From: Rickettsia typhi
GTDB taxonomy: Bacteria > Pseudomonadota > Alphaproteobacteria > Rickettsiales > Deianiraeaceae
DNA: 64,000 nucleotides
Reading direction: 5' to 3'
NCBI GenBank assembly: GCA_945898725.1
Contig: CAMDIK010000005.1
Location: 23,577-87,576 of the forward strand
The notes beneath the pieces are model-generated. The model saw only the letters and a program-made list of their open reading frames with translations, did not search any database and was not told the origin of the DNA. Below are positions 25,928 through 36,066 of this stretch, one piece after another (positions within the stretch are counted from its first letter, which is position 1; each line of letters opens with the position of its first letter). The position numbers and the translations under genes were made by a program.

Positions 25928-27655
25928 GTGAAAAATAATCACTGTGAATTTAGCAAAATCAGGGCAATTATTAACCAAATATGTCTAGAAAACTTCAAAG
26001 ATATTAAACCTGTGGTTGAAAAATGCGATGTTCTACCCCCTGCCCCTAAATTTGCCGATAAATTTGAATTTGCCGCGAATCACGCGATGATTTTAGCATC
26101 TTTTATTAAAGAAAATCCCCGGGATGTTGCGGAAAAGCTGATTAATTACATAAAAAATCACGAAATTCACAGTAAAATTCTGCATATTGAAGCAGTTGCA
26201 AGCTTTATAAATATCAAAATGAAGCCCGAATTCTGGCAGGAATTTTTGCCAAAAATTATTGAAAATTCACACTATGGATTTGAAAATTACGGCAAGGGTG
26301 AGAAGGTAAATGTTGAGTATGTATCGGCAAATCCTACCGGTCCAATGCACATTGGGCACGCAAGAGGGGCGATTTACGGCGATGTAATCTCAAATTTGCT
26401 TGAAAAATGTGGATATAACGTCACGCGCGAATATTATATCAATGACGGCGGGGCGCAAATAAAATCAGTTCTGGATTCGGTATTATTCCGTGCAAAACAG
26501 GTGATTATTAACGATTTTTCCGCAAATGTTCCGGAAAATTGCTACCCGGGGGAATATATAATTCCCATTGCGCGTGCGGTGATTGAAAAATTTGGTCAAT
26601 CAATCACGGAAAATGCAAATTCCCATGAAATAATAGTAGATTTTGTTATTAATTACACGCTTGATATAATAAAAGAAGATTTGCAAAAACTTGGCGTATT
26701 TCACTCAATTTTCACTTCAGAAAAAAAGATAACCCGTGATGGAAAAGTTGACCTGGCAGTAAAACTTTTAGAAGAAAAAGGCTTAATATATAAGGGAGTT
26801 TTGGAAAAACCAAAAGGAAATGAAACCCAAGACTGGGAAGCTGCGGAACAAATGCTTTTTGCCTCAAGTAAATTCGGTGATGATACAGACCGCGCAATTC
26901 GCAAAAACGACGGTTCCTGGGCATATTTCACCCCGGATATAGCCTATCATTACGACAAATACCAGCGAGGATTCAATAAGATGATTTTGGTGCTTGGCGC
27001 CGACCACAAGGGATATAAAAAACGAATATCTGCAGCGGTAAATGCAATTTCCGATGGGCGCGCCGGCGTGGAAGTTGTGCTGTGCGAATTGGTAAATTTT
27101 TTAAAAAATGGCACACCAATGAAGATGTCTAAACGCGCCGGAAATTTCCTAAGCCTTGCAGATGTTTTGGAAGAAATAGACCCGCAAATCTTGCGCTTTT
27201 TCATCATTACTAAAAAAAATGATACAGTTGTTGACTTTGATTTTGCAAAAGTTATGGAACAATCAAAAGACAACCCGGTATTCTATATTCAATATGCCTA
27301 TAGTAGGTGTTGTTCTTTAGCTAGAAAAGTTGAATTTAACCTGGAAAATCTTGCAAATTATGATGATCTTGCAAGCTTGTTATCGCACCCGGCGCAAATT
27401 GCAATAATTCACAAACTTGCGCAATACCCCAGAACTATTCAACATTGCGTTGCAAATCTCTCGCCGCACCTGATAACTTCATATTTATTTGAACTTGCAG
27501 GAATGTTCCATGCAATGTGGAATATTTCAGATTTTCGCTTTATTTCTGATGATCACACCCAGACAAATGCAAATATGATACTGGTAAATGCTGTAAAATC
27601 TACAATAAAATCTGCCCTTGACTGCCTGGGCGTTTCCCCAATGGAGAGGATGTAA
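25928..27655 (+). CDS. argS: arginyl-tRNA synthetase
   Basis: This class I synthetase charges tRNA-Arg. The 575 residues include the ArgRS N-terminal Add-1 domain, the HIGH motif in SANPTGPMHIGHARGA, the active-site lid region YHYDKYQRGFNKMILVLGADHKGY, KMSKRAGNF (KMSKS equivalent) and an all-helical anticodon-binding C-terminus ending SALDCLGVSPMERM. The start is GTG at 25928; an ATG two bases earlier is out of frame and hits a stop. A cognate tRNA-Arg (CCU) lies at 47566. Confidence 0.95.
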   Translation: MKNNHCEFSKIRAIINQICLENFKDIKPVVEKCDVLPPAPKFADKFEFAANHAMILASFIKENPRDVAEKLINYIKNHEIHSKILHIEAVASFINIKMKPEFWQEFLPKIIENSHYGFENYGKGEKVNVEYVSANPTGPMHIGHARGAIYGDVISNLLEKCGYNVTREYYINDGGAQIKSVLDSVLFRAKQVIINDFSANVPENCYPGEYIIPIARAVIEKFGQSITENANSHEIIVDFVINYTLDIIKEDLQKLGVFHSIFTSEKKITRDGKVDLAVKLLEEKGLIYKGVLEKPKGNETQDWEAAEQMLFASSKFGDDTDRAIRKNDGSWAYFTPDIAYHYDKYQRGFNKMILVLGADHKGYKKRISAAVNAISDGRAGVEVVLCELVNFLKNGTPMKMSKRAGNFLSLADVLEEIDPQILRFFIITKKNDTVVDFDFAKVMEQSKDNPVFYIQYAYSRCCSLARKVEFNLENLANYDDLASLLSHPAQIAIIHKLAQYPRTIQHCVANLSPHLITSYLFELAGMFHAMWNISDFRFISDDHTQTNANMILVNAVKSTIKSALDCLGVSPMERM

Positions 27656-27659
27656 CAAA

Positions 27660-28157
27660 TTAAACCAGCCCAAATTCCCTAAAAATTAAGCGGTGAACCT
27701 CCTTCTTGAAGTGAATGGAATTTTCCACAATTTCTGCAGCAGGTTTCCAAAAAAAAGCAGAAAATTCAGGCTCAAAAGCATTCAAATTTACGTCCGAATC
27801 TTCACCTATAAATCGAAAATGGAACCAAATATGTGCCTGACCTTTTTTGCCGCCTATTTTCTCACCAAAATTCGTGGGAACATCGTAATAAGTCCAATTT
27901 TGCGCGCGGGCAACAAACTGCAAAAGCTTGCTATCAATGCCGGTTTCTTCGAAAATTTCCCGGAAAATTGCCGCGCCTATCTCTTCATTTTTGTCCACGC
28001 CACCTTGCGGAAGTTGCAAAAAATTTACAGCTTGCAACTCTTTGGCATCAAGTCTGTGTGCGCAAAATATCAGCCCGTTTTTTTCAATTACAGCCCCAAC
28101 GCCGATGCGATATTGTCCATTTTTTGAGACTTCCTCATGATTGTATGTAAGGTTCAT
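27660..28157 (-). CDS. rppH: RNA pyrophosphohydrolase (Nudix, RppH)
   Basis: RppH removes pyrophosphate from 5'-triphosphate mRNAs to start decay. In 165 residues the Nudix box is complete: GGVDKNEEIGAAIFREIFEETGI follows LQLPQ, the RppH-type context, and YRIGVGAVI precedes it. The alphaproteobacterial form (NudH/InvA-like) has the same length. The start ATG at 28157 overlaps the stop of murJ by 4 bp as ATGA, so it is probably translated from the murJ message. It is convergent with argS. Confidence 0.92.
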   Translation of the reverse strand: MNLTYNHEEVSKNGQYRIGVGAVIEKNGLIFCAHRLDAKELQAVNFLQLPQGGVDKNEEIGAAIFREIFEETGIDSKLLQFVARAQNWTYYDVPTNFGEKIGGKKGQAHIWFHFRFIGEDSDVNLNAFEPEFSAFFWKPAAEIVENSIHFKKEVHRLIFREFGLV

Positions 28158-29680
28158 AATTTTTTAAAAATTTTCATAATATTTTGCAGGGTATAGATTT
28201 TAAATGCAAGAGATAATGCTGTGTATATTGCGGCGGAAATTGCAAGAATTGCCAATAAAACAAGGGAATTAAGCGGGAAAATCTTATACGCAATATTAAA
28301 TAATAGCTTTTGAAAATAAAAAGTTACCAGCCCCGCAAGTGCAATTAAAAATATTTTTTTCAAGAGGTCAAAATTCACCGAATATAGCTTATGTTTTTTA
28401 ACAAAATAAAGAGCAGAAAGCCCGCCAAATATGGAAGAAATCAAGGTTGCGTACACAACACAAAACATACCTTGAGACTTGCAAAGTGCTATATTTGCAA
28501 CGATGTTCACAATTGCGCAAAAAAGCCCGCTCAACATTGGGCTTTTCGTATCTCCACTGGCGAATAAAAACGCGTTGTATATCTTCGATAATACGGAAAA
28601 AAACAAGCCGAAAGACAAAATTTGTAACATTTTCAAGACAATTTCAACGTCATTTTGATAAAATTCCCCGCGTTTATAGACAAATGAAACTATTCCCTCG
28701 CCAAGCGAAAGCACTGAAATAAGGCATAAAGTTGATGCAAAAAAGCCGAATAACACGCACTCCCGCTGCAATTTTAGCGCCTCATTTACTTGATTTAACT
28801 TGATAAATTTGCTAATTGTTGGAAGCAGAGCAACGCCAAAAGTGCCGCCAATTAAGGTAATTGGTAGTTGATTAATTCTGTCTGTGTAGTACAAATAAGA
28901 CGCCCCACCAGCAAACCAGGAAATGAAAATCATGTCCACAAAAATATTCACTTGATATATGCCAGAACCTATTAGCCCATTTAGCATTTTGGAAAAAAAT
29001 GTGCGAATTTTTCCATTCCAAACAATAGGAACAAATCTGACCTTCAAACCATTGCGATAGCAAATAAAAATTAACGATAAAAGCGTTATAAAACCTATGA
29101 AAACCGTTGCAAAGGATATATAATATACCAGGTTTGGGGAGTTGCCGCAAAATATACTTACAAAAACAATGCCAAGATTGAAAATTATCGGCGTTGCCGC
29201 GAAATATGCAAATTTGTATATGCTATTTAGCATTCCGCCGCAAAATGCAGAGAGTGAAATTGCAATTAGAAATACAAAATTAATTCTGGCAAGGCTTACA
29301 GTTAGGTCAAATTTCTCTTTATTTGCAACAAACCCGGGCGAGAGAATATCAATCCAAAATGGCATAAAAAGCTCAAAAATTCCAACCAATATCACCAAAA
29401 CTATAAATAATATAGTAAAAATTTGATTGGCAAATATCATTGCTTCATCTTTTTTAGAACCAACTAAATCCTTAGAAAACATTGGAACAAACACCGATGA
29501 CATCGCGCCTTCTGCAAGCAATCTGCGAAATGAATTTGGCAATTTTGAAGCCGCAAATAGCGCGTCACTTACCACCGAAGCGCCAAGATAATTTGCCATA
29601 ATGCTGTCCCTTATAAACCCGCTAATTCTGGATAAAACCGTCCAAATTGCAAGCAAAATACTTGATTTTAAAAAGCTCAT
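28154..29680 (-). CDS. murJ: lipid II flippase MurJ
   Basis: MurJ moves the peptidoglycan precursor lipid II across the inner membrane. The 508 residues are almost entirely hydrophobic helices (13-14 predicted by eye). The N-terminus carries the MVF-family signature LSRISGFIRDSIMANYLG, then SDALFAASKLPNSFRRLLAEGAMSSVFVP. Arg residues in the central cavity region are kept. It overlaps the upstream unknown membrane gene by 1 bp (TAATG) and rppH by 4 bp, giving a three-gene unit. Confidence 0.94.
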   Translation of the reverse strand: MSFLKSSILLAIWTVLSRISGFIRDSIMANYLGASVVSDALFAASKLPNSFRRLLAEGAMSSVFVPMFSKDLVGSKKDEAMIFANQIFTILFIVLVILVGIFELFMPFWIDILSPGFVANKEKFDLTVSLARINFVFLIAISLSAFCGGMLNSIYKFAYFAATPIIFNLGIVFVSIFCGNSPNLVYYISFATVFIGFITLLSLIFICYRNGLKVRFVPIVWNGKIRTFFSKMLNGLIGSGIYQVNIFVDMIFISWFAGGASYLYYTDRINQLPITLIGGTFGVALLPTISKFIKLNQVNEALKLQRECVLFGFFASTLCLISVLSLGEGIVSFVYKRGEFYQNDVEIVLKMLQILSFGLFFSVLSKIYNAFLFASGDTKSPMLSGLFCAIVNIVANIALCKSQGMFCVVYATLISSIFGGLSALYFVKKHKLYSVNFDLLKKIFLIALAGLVTFYFQKLLFNIAYKIFPLNSLVLLAILAISAAIYTALSLAFKIYTLQNIMKIFKKL

Positions 29681-30369
29681 TATTTACTGAAATTACCAAC
29701 ACATCTTTCTGAAATAAAGGATAAAAATATCCCAAATTCAATATCGCTTATAGATTGAGAAAGTTTGCCAATAACCATTGATTTTTCTTGTTTAAATTCT
29801 GGAGAAACATCCTCAATTGGCACAAAAACAGACAGCCTGCGATTATCCACTTTACACATTTCAAAATGCAAAGAATTCACCTCATTAATTGCCTGTTTGT
29901 GTACTATATTTTCGCGTATATTTCGGCTATTTATAGGATAAAAAACGTCCATTTTTTCAAGTGCGATAATATTACTTTTGCCCTCAATAATTCCTATCTG
30001 AAAATTCGCCGATTCCTTGGTAAATTCCGCTGCATCTTTTGCAATAATTACCTTGGGTTTGAATTTTGCATTGTCAAAAGTCTTAAGCAAATTTCCTATA
30101 ATATCAGCATTTTCTGCCAATATTATGATATTTAAATCCACTTTTTTATCAATTTTTATTTTACTCCAAACAGACTTCACAACATTGCCAACTGCAAAAG
30201 CAATAAGGCAAGCAATTAGGGCGTATGTTGTAATATATACAATAATTTTATAAGCCATTTGGCTGAATTTACTTGGAACAATAAGCATTTCGCCTGTTTT
30301 GACTATCGCTTTTGTAACATGTTTTGCAGAATAGCCGATGTTAAAAAGTTTTTTTACAGCATTAAACAT
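29680..30369 (-). CDS. unknown single-pass membrane protein upstream of murJ
   Basis: I do not recognise this 229-residue protein. One strong transmembrane segment lies at about 43-66 (IIVYITTYALIACLIAFAVGNVV), preceded by a basic N-terminal tail. The remainder alternates strands and helices (LNIIILAENADIIGNLL, KPKVIIAKDAAEF, QIGIIEGKS), like a Rossmann-type nucleotide-binding or receiver domain, but no binding motif is clear. It is first of a coupled murJ-rppH unit (1-bp overlap with murJ), which hints at an envelope role. This is inference from position only. Confidence 0.6.
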   Translation of the reverse strand: MFNAVKKLFNIGYSAKHVTKAIVKTGEMLIVPSKFSQMAYKIIVYITTYALIACLIAFAVGNVVKSVWSKIKIDKKVDLNIIILAENADIIGNLLKTFDNAKFKPKVIIAKDAAEFTKESANFQIGIIEGKSNIIALEKMDVFYPINSRNIRENIVHKQAINEVNSLHFEMCKVDNRRLSVFVPIEDVSPEFKQEKSMVIGKLSQSISDIEFGIFLSFISERCVGNFSK

Positions 30370-30485
30370 AGATAAAATGATAAATATAACACATAGTAAT
30401 TACAAAAAAATAAAAGTAAAATACAAACAATTTGACTTTAATATTTTTCACAGTTTCAATATTAAATATTAAGGGGCTGTAATTA

Positions 30486-33400
30486 ATGCATTTGGTAAAA
30501 TATTTCATTTTTATTGCTATATTTATATCCCTGCAAGTATGCGGTGTAAAATTTACATTTGCTGACTGTTTACTGGGAAATTTCGGATATACGGACAATC
30601 CAATTAACGGGAAAATTGACAAGATAAATGACGATGAAGCCGGGGATGAGGATTTGGGGTACAAAGTCATAGTCAATGGTGAGGGAGTGTGCAAGGAAAT
30701 AGAAGCTGGAGATGGAACGTATTCCAGGGGCAAGTATTCAGGCATTAAAGTAAATACCGCTTGCGGGGCAAGGGTTGTTTGGGTGCAAGATGGAGCGTAT
30801 TCTGAATACAATGGAAAGGCTACAATAAAAATATGCTCGTCTCAATGTATTATGGGTGTTTTGGAGCAATGCTACACACTAACCTCTACAAGCACAAAAA
30901 AAACAATAAAAAAGGCTAAATATCTTGGAACAGAGCTAGCAGATTTATATGCAGAACTGTTATTCCTTTCCAAAACGGAAATAGGAGATTTAGATGTAAG
31001 CAGCGGAGATGATAGATATGGGCATAGAGTTGGGTATATTTATAATTTATATAGTGGCGAATGCCCTTATAGCAATGATGATACAATAAAAGCGCGCGAA
31101 TGCCTTGCCCAGCAAGCAGAGGGGAAAGTTATCAAAGATTACTATAAAAATGTGCCATACAGCTCAAGAAATAACTGCTATGAAGCAGTTAGGGATGAAG
31201 CGGAATCGTGCCAAGCACTAGGTGCAATTTCCGAATGCCCATGTATTGACAAGGCTGCCAAGGGTGATTGTAACAAGTCAAGTCAATATATGCCAAATAA
31301 AAATTCTGGATATTGGAAGTCTTTAACGTCCAAATTGCAGTCCTGCCATGCGTGCTATGCAAATGTCAATAAACAGCTAAATATGTGCTTAAATGCATCA
31401 TTTGACAAGGGTTATGGTTATGGACCGGAAGACAATATATCTGAAAAATTTGCATCTTTAATGAAAAAAATGAAAATAGATACCAGTGATGACAATATGG
31501 ATAAATATCTAAAATATAGAAAGATATATGGCACCGGGCAATATATCTGCGGCTACCATGCATCGCATGGATATAAATATACGCGCTCCGGTTGTTTAAA
31601 GCTTCAAAGCACATCTGCGCCAAGGCCATTTCCAAGAATTGCCAGATCGCTAGATGTCAATCAATACGATAAAAATATCTTCTTTCAATACCCTTCAGCA
31701 AATTTATTTACCACAGCAGCAATTGTAAAGGAATTTAACGATGTTGCCATAGGTGGTTGTGGTGGTGAAAAAGAAGTTGGCGAGACTGTGCGTGGAGATT
31801 TTTACAATCCCAGCCTTAAGATCAAATATGGGCTTAACGAGGTTGCAATATGGTTCAATCCACCCAATAGCAGTAAATTTATGGCAAAATATCGCACAAC
31901 AGACTCGCAATATGATAATGATATTGTAATGCAGTCAAAAATTTCTGAATGGGCAACGGTAGACCCTGTGGCGGTTGAATATGGGCAAAGAGATGATGCC
32001 GGAGACCCATGCTCATATGTTTTAGCAGGAAAGGAGATTGGCACTGAAAGAATTTGCACAAGAATTGAATTTGACGACGACATGGATGAAGCCTGGTTTG
32101 TGGCATATAGGGTTCAAAAACAAAATGCCCCAAGTAGAAGCTGTAATTCACATATGAAAAATGATGACCTAGTAAAACTTGGCGGCGTTATCAGACCGCC
32201 ATTGAAATATAAATACAATGAAACAGGGGAATTTAGTTATACTCCAATATTGCTATCTAACCCAATCGCAGGGCCGTCTCAACTGGAAGCGGTAGTAAAA
32301 TTAAACCCCGTGGTGAATGAATATTTTATTCAAGCAGATGGCGCTAAAGTGCTATTTACAAACACAAATACAACCCCAACAGCTGCCGCGGAGTCAGTGC
32401 TTACAAAAACTGCAACACTTAAAATGTCAAACCCAACGATTTCAAAGGACAAAACAACCACAACCACAACCCAGATGTTAGATGATAAAAATTTATGCAC
32501 CTGGATATTAAATCACAAGATATGTATCGGTAGTTTTCTTGGTATAAATTGTAAGCTTTTAGACGCAAATAATGAATATGGAATTCGCTCGGATATTCTG
32601 CTTGGAAACATTCTTTCCTCCGGCGATTGCCCAAAAGATGACGCAACTGCATGCATGAATGAATTAAAGGCATTTAGTATATATTACCCGCAATGCGTTC
32701 GTATGAAAAGATGTCTCAGTGGCAGCACAAGGCAAGCATGTGAAAATTCAGGAAGTATGCACATAAAACTAGCATCAGATGATGTATCCAAAACGCTATA
32801 TAACTACGAATGGTCGGATGCCGTGTGCATTACACAGGGTATAGTAAATCCCGATTTCACACCAGACACAGGCACCGCCACAACTTTTGCGCCATTTGGC
32901 AATATCACAGAAGCTAATGACTCCGTAATATCATTTTTAATTGATGAAAATGTAGAAACCAGCTCATCAGACGAACTTAATCAGACAAATACATCTTCAG
33001 CAAATATCAATGGGCAGCAAATTGCCGCAAGAAAAGGTGGATCGGTTGTAAACACCGGGGCTTATGACCTAATTCCCGTGGATGCTAAATATTTTTCACT
33101 AAGTAGCGTAATGGATAAAGTTGACACTCTAATCAAAATACTCAACAGCAATGGCAGCTTGACAGAGAAATATTTTGGAACGGGTTGTGTATCTGCAGAG
33201 TGCGTGGCAAAGAAAATTACAGTGCGATCAAAGAATATAGATGAACTTGGCTTGTGCAAGAAATTTGACAGAATTAACTCAATTGAGTATGGGCATGGCA
33301 TGGAAGGAAGCGGCTATGGCGCGGGTAGTACATATCAACTATACATACCGCATAAATGTGATTTCATGGAAGCGCAAGTGCTGGCGCCGGGAGGGAAGTC

Positions 33401-36020
33401 AGAGCAATGGAATGATGATGCAAGGATGGTATGGCGAACAATGACAGGTGGGTATGCAGCGGCATATTGTCTCTTAAAACCTCACTTTTGTGGTGGAGCT
33501 GGTGGCACTATGGATTCTGACGACTGCGATTACGTGTCAGAGGCATGTCACGAGACAGACCAAGATAATAATCCGCTAACAAGTGGTGCGGGTGGTGGTG
33601 GTGGATATGTGCATGGAATTATCAATTTAAAAGCACTTGATATGGATGTTTTGGAAATAAAGCCGGCAAAAGATACCTCAAATAACAGACAATATTGTTG
33701 CCCTGCAAATACTTTTGAAGCCTGTAATGACCAATCAAATAGAAAATGGATAGAAGTTGACTCAGACTTAATACTTTCTAACACCTCTTTTATATCTTAT
33801 TTACAAAATACCAGCACGCCATTATTATTTGCGAAAGGCGGAGCTCAAAAGCAAATAGATGACCAACCTGCAATTGGCGGAGGTGGAAATTACAGCACAG
33901 ATTATATTACTCCTACCGGGTATGCTAAAACTTGCACGGAAATGAAGAAAATGCCAGACATACCAATGAAGCCAATGTATAGCGAAGAAAGCTGCGATGA
34001 TTCAGTTAGCACGCCAACTTTTGATTCATTTAAAAATAAATGTGACGGAATACAAAATGTTTGTTGTAATAAGACTACCCAAGATTATGCAACAAACGTG
34101 TGCAAGGAGCTAAAAACAACGAAAGTTAATAGCGCTTGTACAGTTTACAGCACTAAAAAAGATACATCTGTGTATGATAAATTTGTTGCAGATTGTAAAA
34201 ATAACCCATGTTGCACAAGTAATAAGACAGCGTGTTACCTTAACACAACGCAGCAAGCATGGCGTACAGATAGATTCACTAGGCAAGATAGTATACTAGG
34301 AGGCTACAGTGGTCGCGAAGAATGTGAAAAAGAGGAAAAAGCATCTAACTTAAATTATTTTCAATGTTCCAGCCTGAATAACGGCACTGATATAAAAGAT
34401 TCCATTGCGGTATATATAGCGGCAAACGATATATATAACAAAACTTCTCACTATAATGAAGAAATGAACCATGGTACGATATTTAGGTGCGTGTATTTCG
34501 ATGGCTCGGGAGCGAAATTTTGCTCCTGCGATATAGCGATTAACTGCGAGTACCTAAAATCGGAGTCTTACGAGCAATGCGTAGCCCCAACGCCAAAAAT
34601 ATCTGGCACGCAAAATGAAATATGCGAATATCAAAGACTGTACGCTGCAGAGACGGTAACAGATTACTGCTGTGAAAATCAACAATGTAAAAGTGAATAC
34701 ACCCTGAGAGATACAGATAGAGATAAGGCAAAAATAAAATCATATGACAACAACGAAGCAAAAGATTATGGAGATGCCCTGCTTGACTGGGAAGATGACT
34801 GGGATGATTACAAAAATACCAAGGCGGATAATGCTAAAATCGTTGAAGAAAAATTCACAACTATTATAAAAGATATGTGCCCGCTTGTGGTATATGGAGA
34901 AAATGGCGAGCATGACGAAATAAGTGGCGGCGATGGACAAACAATGACAGGTGGTGGCAATGTTATGATAAAAATGCTAAACGCAATAAGCAATAATTGC
35001 ACTGGAACAAAAGACAGTGATGACAATCTGGTGTATGATGAAAAATGCACCAGATATAGAATGACAGAGGAGTATTGCAATAGATCTTGCGCCGGAGACA
35101 ACTGTACAGCATTAAAATGGCTAGACAATAATACCGATATAATAACATCACACCAATTTAAAGGTTCCGGCGGGTGCATGAGAGATCACTACGACCATGG
35201 CAGCTTGATGACTGGTGCGAAGAATAAATACACAGATGACAACGACGAAGGTGACGACAAGGAAGCCTTTGGCGGGGATGGTTGGATAAAACTTACAGTT
35301 CCATATGTGCAATATGATGTTTCCGGAACTATTCCAACTATCAAAGATGGGGTAAAAGTGCTGGATAATAACACGGGTTTGCGTGATGTGCATTGCACCC
35401 CACGCTGCCCTAGGGCGAATATAGCATTTGGGGATTTTGTCTGTGAATATAGCAGCGGCGACCCAACAAATGCATACGAAACACCGCCAGGAGAATCTCG
35501 CTATCCGTTAAAATGTGTGAATACCGCCAATGGAAAAATTCAAATTAGATCAAACTACTTGAACAGACTATGCTTATTTACAAAATGTGCAAATTTTAGC
35601 AAATCTTATAGATACTACGGAATGTGCGATACGGGTAAAACTCTTTATGATACCAATGTATTTTACAATGGTGCAGCATTCTTTAGCGACCTTGCCACCA
35701 CCGCAGAAACTGAGGCATATTGCGGCTCTGGAAGTGCTATATTGAATACAGATTATGAAATTAACGATGATTTAAGCAAGTTAGATTATATGATGGTGTG
35801 CAACGACCATGGGCAATGGAAAAATGCCAAGGACGGTACGGTGGCAATACAATACTCTTGCCCTTCAATTAGCAATACAACATATACTAAGTTTTTTGAC
35901 AAAAATTTTCTAGCAATCACCGGGGAAGCCGGGGTTGCCAAAACTTCAGAATATAATGATATAGCCTCAAGTTCTCAATATTGTGGTGGATTTGGATTAA
36001 TTAAGAAAAAACTGGCATAA
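30486..36020 (+). CDS. giant secreted cysteine-rich protein with glycine-rich domain
   Basis: The 1,844-residue product has a signal peptide (hydrophobic core about 5-22, likely cut after TFA at about 26). After that it is hydrophilic, with no obvious membrane anchor. Cysteines are frequent throughout, often paired (CPCIDKAAKGDC, SCHACYANVNKQLNMC, NPCCTSNKTAC), suggesting many disulfides. Residues about 950-1150 contain a glycine-rich region (GGAGG, then GAGGGGGYVHG, later GGGGNYS) preceded by YIPHKC. This pattern resembles Gly-rich domains of tail-fibre-like and surface proteins. Function is unknown; adhesin or surface structure is a guess. The gene is monocistronic. AAGGGG 9 nt before the ATG is a good ribosome-binding site. 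Confidence 0.75.
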   Translation: MHLVKYFIFIAIFISLQVCGVKFTFADCLLGNFGYTDNPINGKIDKINDDEAGDEDLGYKVIVNGEGVCKEIEAGDGTYSRGKYSGIKVNTACGARVVWVQDGAYSEYNGKATIKICSSQCIMGVLEQCYTLTSTSTKKTIKKAKYLGTELADLYAELLFLSKTEIGDLDVSSGDDRYGHRVGYIYNLYSGECPYSNDDTIKARECLAQQAEGKVIKDYYKNVPYSSRNNCYEAVRDEAESCQALGAISECPCIDKAAKGDCNKSSQYMPNKNSGYWKSLTSKLQSCHACYANVNKQLNMCLNASFDKGYGYGPEDNISEKFASLMKKMKIDTSDDNMDKYLKYRKIYGTGQYICGYHASHGYKYTRSGCLKLQSTSAPRPFPRIARSLDVNQYDKNIFFQYPSANLFTTAAIVKEFNDVAIGGCGGEKEVGETVRGDFYNPSLKIKYGLNEVAIWFNPPNSSKFMAKYRTTDSQYDNDIVMQSKISEWATVDPVAVEYGQRDDAGDPCSYVLAGKEIGTERICTRIEFDDDMDEAWFVAYRVQKQNAPSRSCNSHMKNDDLVKLGGVIRPPLKYKYNETGEFSYTPILLSNPIAGPSQLEAVVKLNPVVNEYFIQADGAKVLFTNTNTTPTAAAESVLTKTATLKMSNPTISKDKTTTTTTQMLDDKNLCTWILNHKICIGSFLGINCKLLDANNEYGIRSDILLGNILSSGDCPKDDATACMNELKAFSIYYPQCVRMKRCLSGSTRQACENSGSMHIKLASDDVSKTLYNYEWSDAVCITQGIVNPDFTPDTGTATTFAPFGNITEANDSVISFLIDENVETSSSDELNQTNTSSANINGQQIAARKGGSVVNTGAYDLIPVDAKYFSLSSVMDKVDTLIKILNSNGSLTEKYFGTGCVSAECVAKKITVRSKNIDELGLCKKFDRINSIEYGHGMEGSGYGAGSTYQLYIPHKCDFMEAQVLAPGGKSEQWNDDARMVWRTMTGGYAAAYCLLKPHFCGGAGGTMDSDDCDYVSEACHETDQDNNPLTSGAGGGGGYVHGIINLKALDMDVLEIKPAKDTSNNRQYCCPANTFEACNDQSNRKWIEVDSDLILSNTSFISYLQNTSTPLLFAKGGAQKQIDDQPAIGGGGNYSTDYITPTGYAKTCTEMKKMPDIPMKPMYSEESCDDSVSTPTFDSFKNKCDGIQNVCCNKTTQDYATNVCKELKTTKVNSACTVYSTKKDTSVYDKFVADCKNNPCCTSNKTACYLNTTQQAWRTDRFTRQDSILGGYSGREECEKEEKASNLNYFQCSSLNNGTDIKDSIAVYIAANDIYNKTSHYNEEMNHGTIFRCVYFDGSGAKFCSCDIAINCEYLKSESYEQCVAPTPKISGTQNEICEYQRLYAAETVTDYCCENQQCKSEYTLRDTDRDKAKIKSYDNNEAKDYGDALLDWEDDWDDYKNTKADNAKIVEEKFTTIIKDMCPLVVYGENGEHDEISGGDGQTMTGGGNVMIKMLNAISNNCTGTKDSDDNLVYDEKCTRYRMTEEYCNRSCAGDNCTALKWLDNNTDIITSHQFKGSGGCMRDHYDHGSLMTGAKNKYTDDNDEGDDKEAFGGDGWIKLTVPYVQYDVSGTIPTIKDGVKVLDNNTGLRDVHCTPRCPRANIAFGDFVCEYSSGDPTNAYETPPGESRYPLKCVNTANGKIQIRSNYLNRLCLFTKCANFSKSYRYYGMCDTGKTLYDTNVFYNGAAFFSDLATTAETEAYCGSGSAILNTDYEINDDLSKLDYMMVCNDHGQWKNAKDGTVAIQYSCPSISNTTYTKFFDKNFLAITGEAGVAKTSEYNDIASSSQYCGGFGLIKKKLA

Positions 36021-36066
36021 AACCTGCTATAACAATCAAACTACAAAGGCTTTACCTGGTAAATAA

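Noticed and set aside
30486..36020. Giant protein as a VirB6-like type IV secretion subunit, which is large in Rickettsiales
   Set aside because: No cluster of transmembrane helices is visible and no vir genes adjoin.
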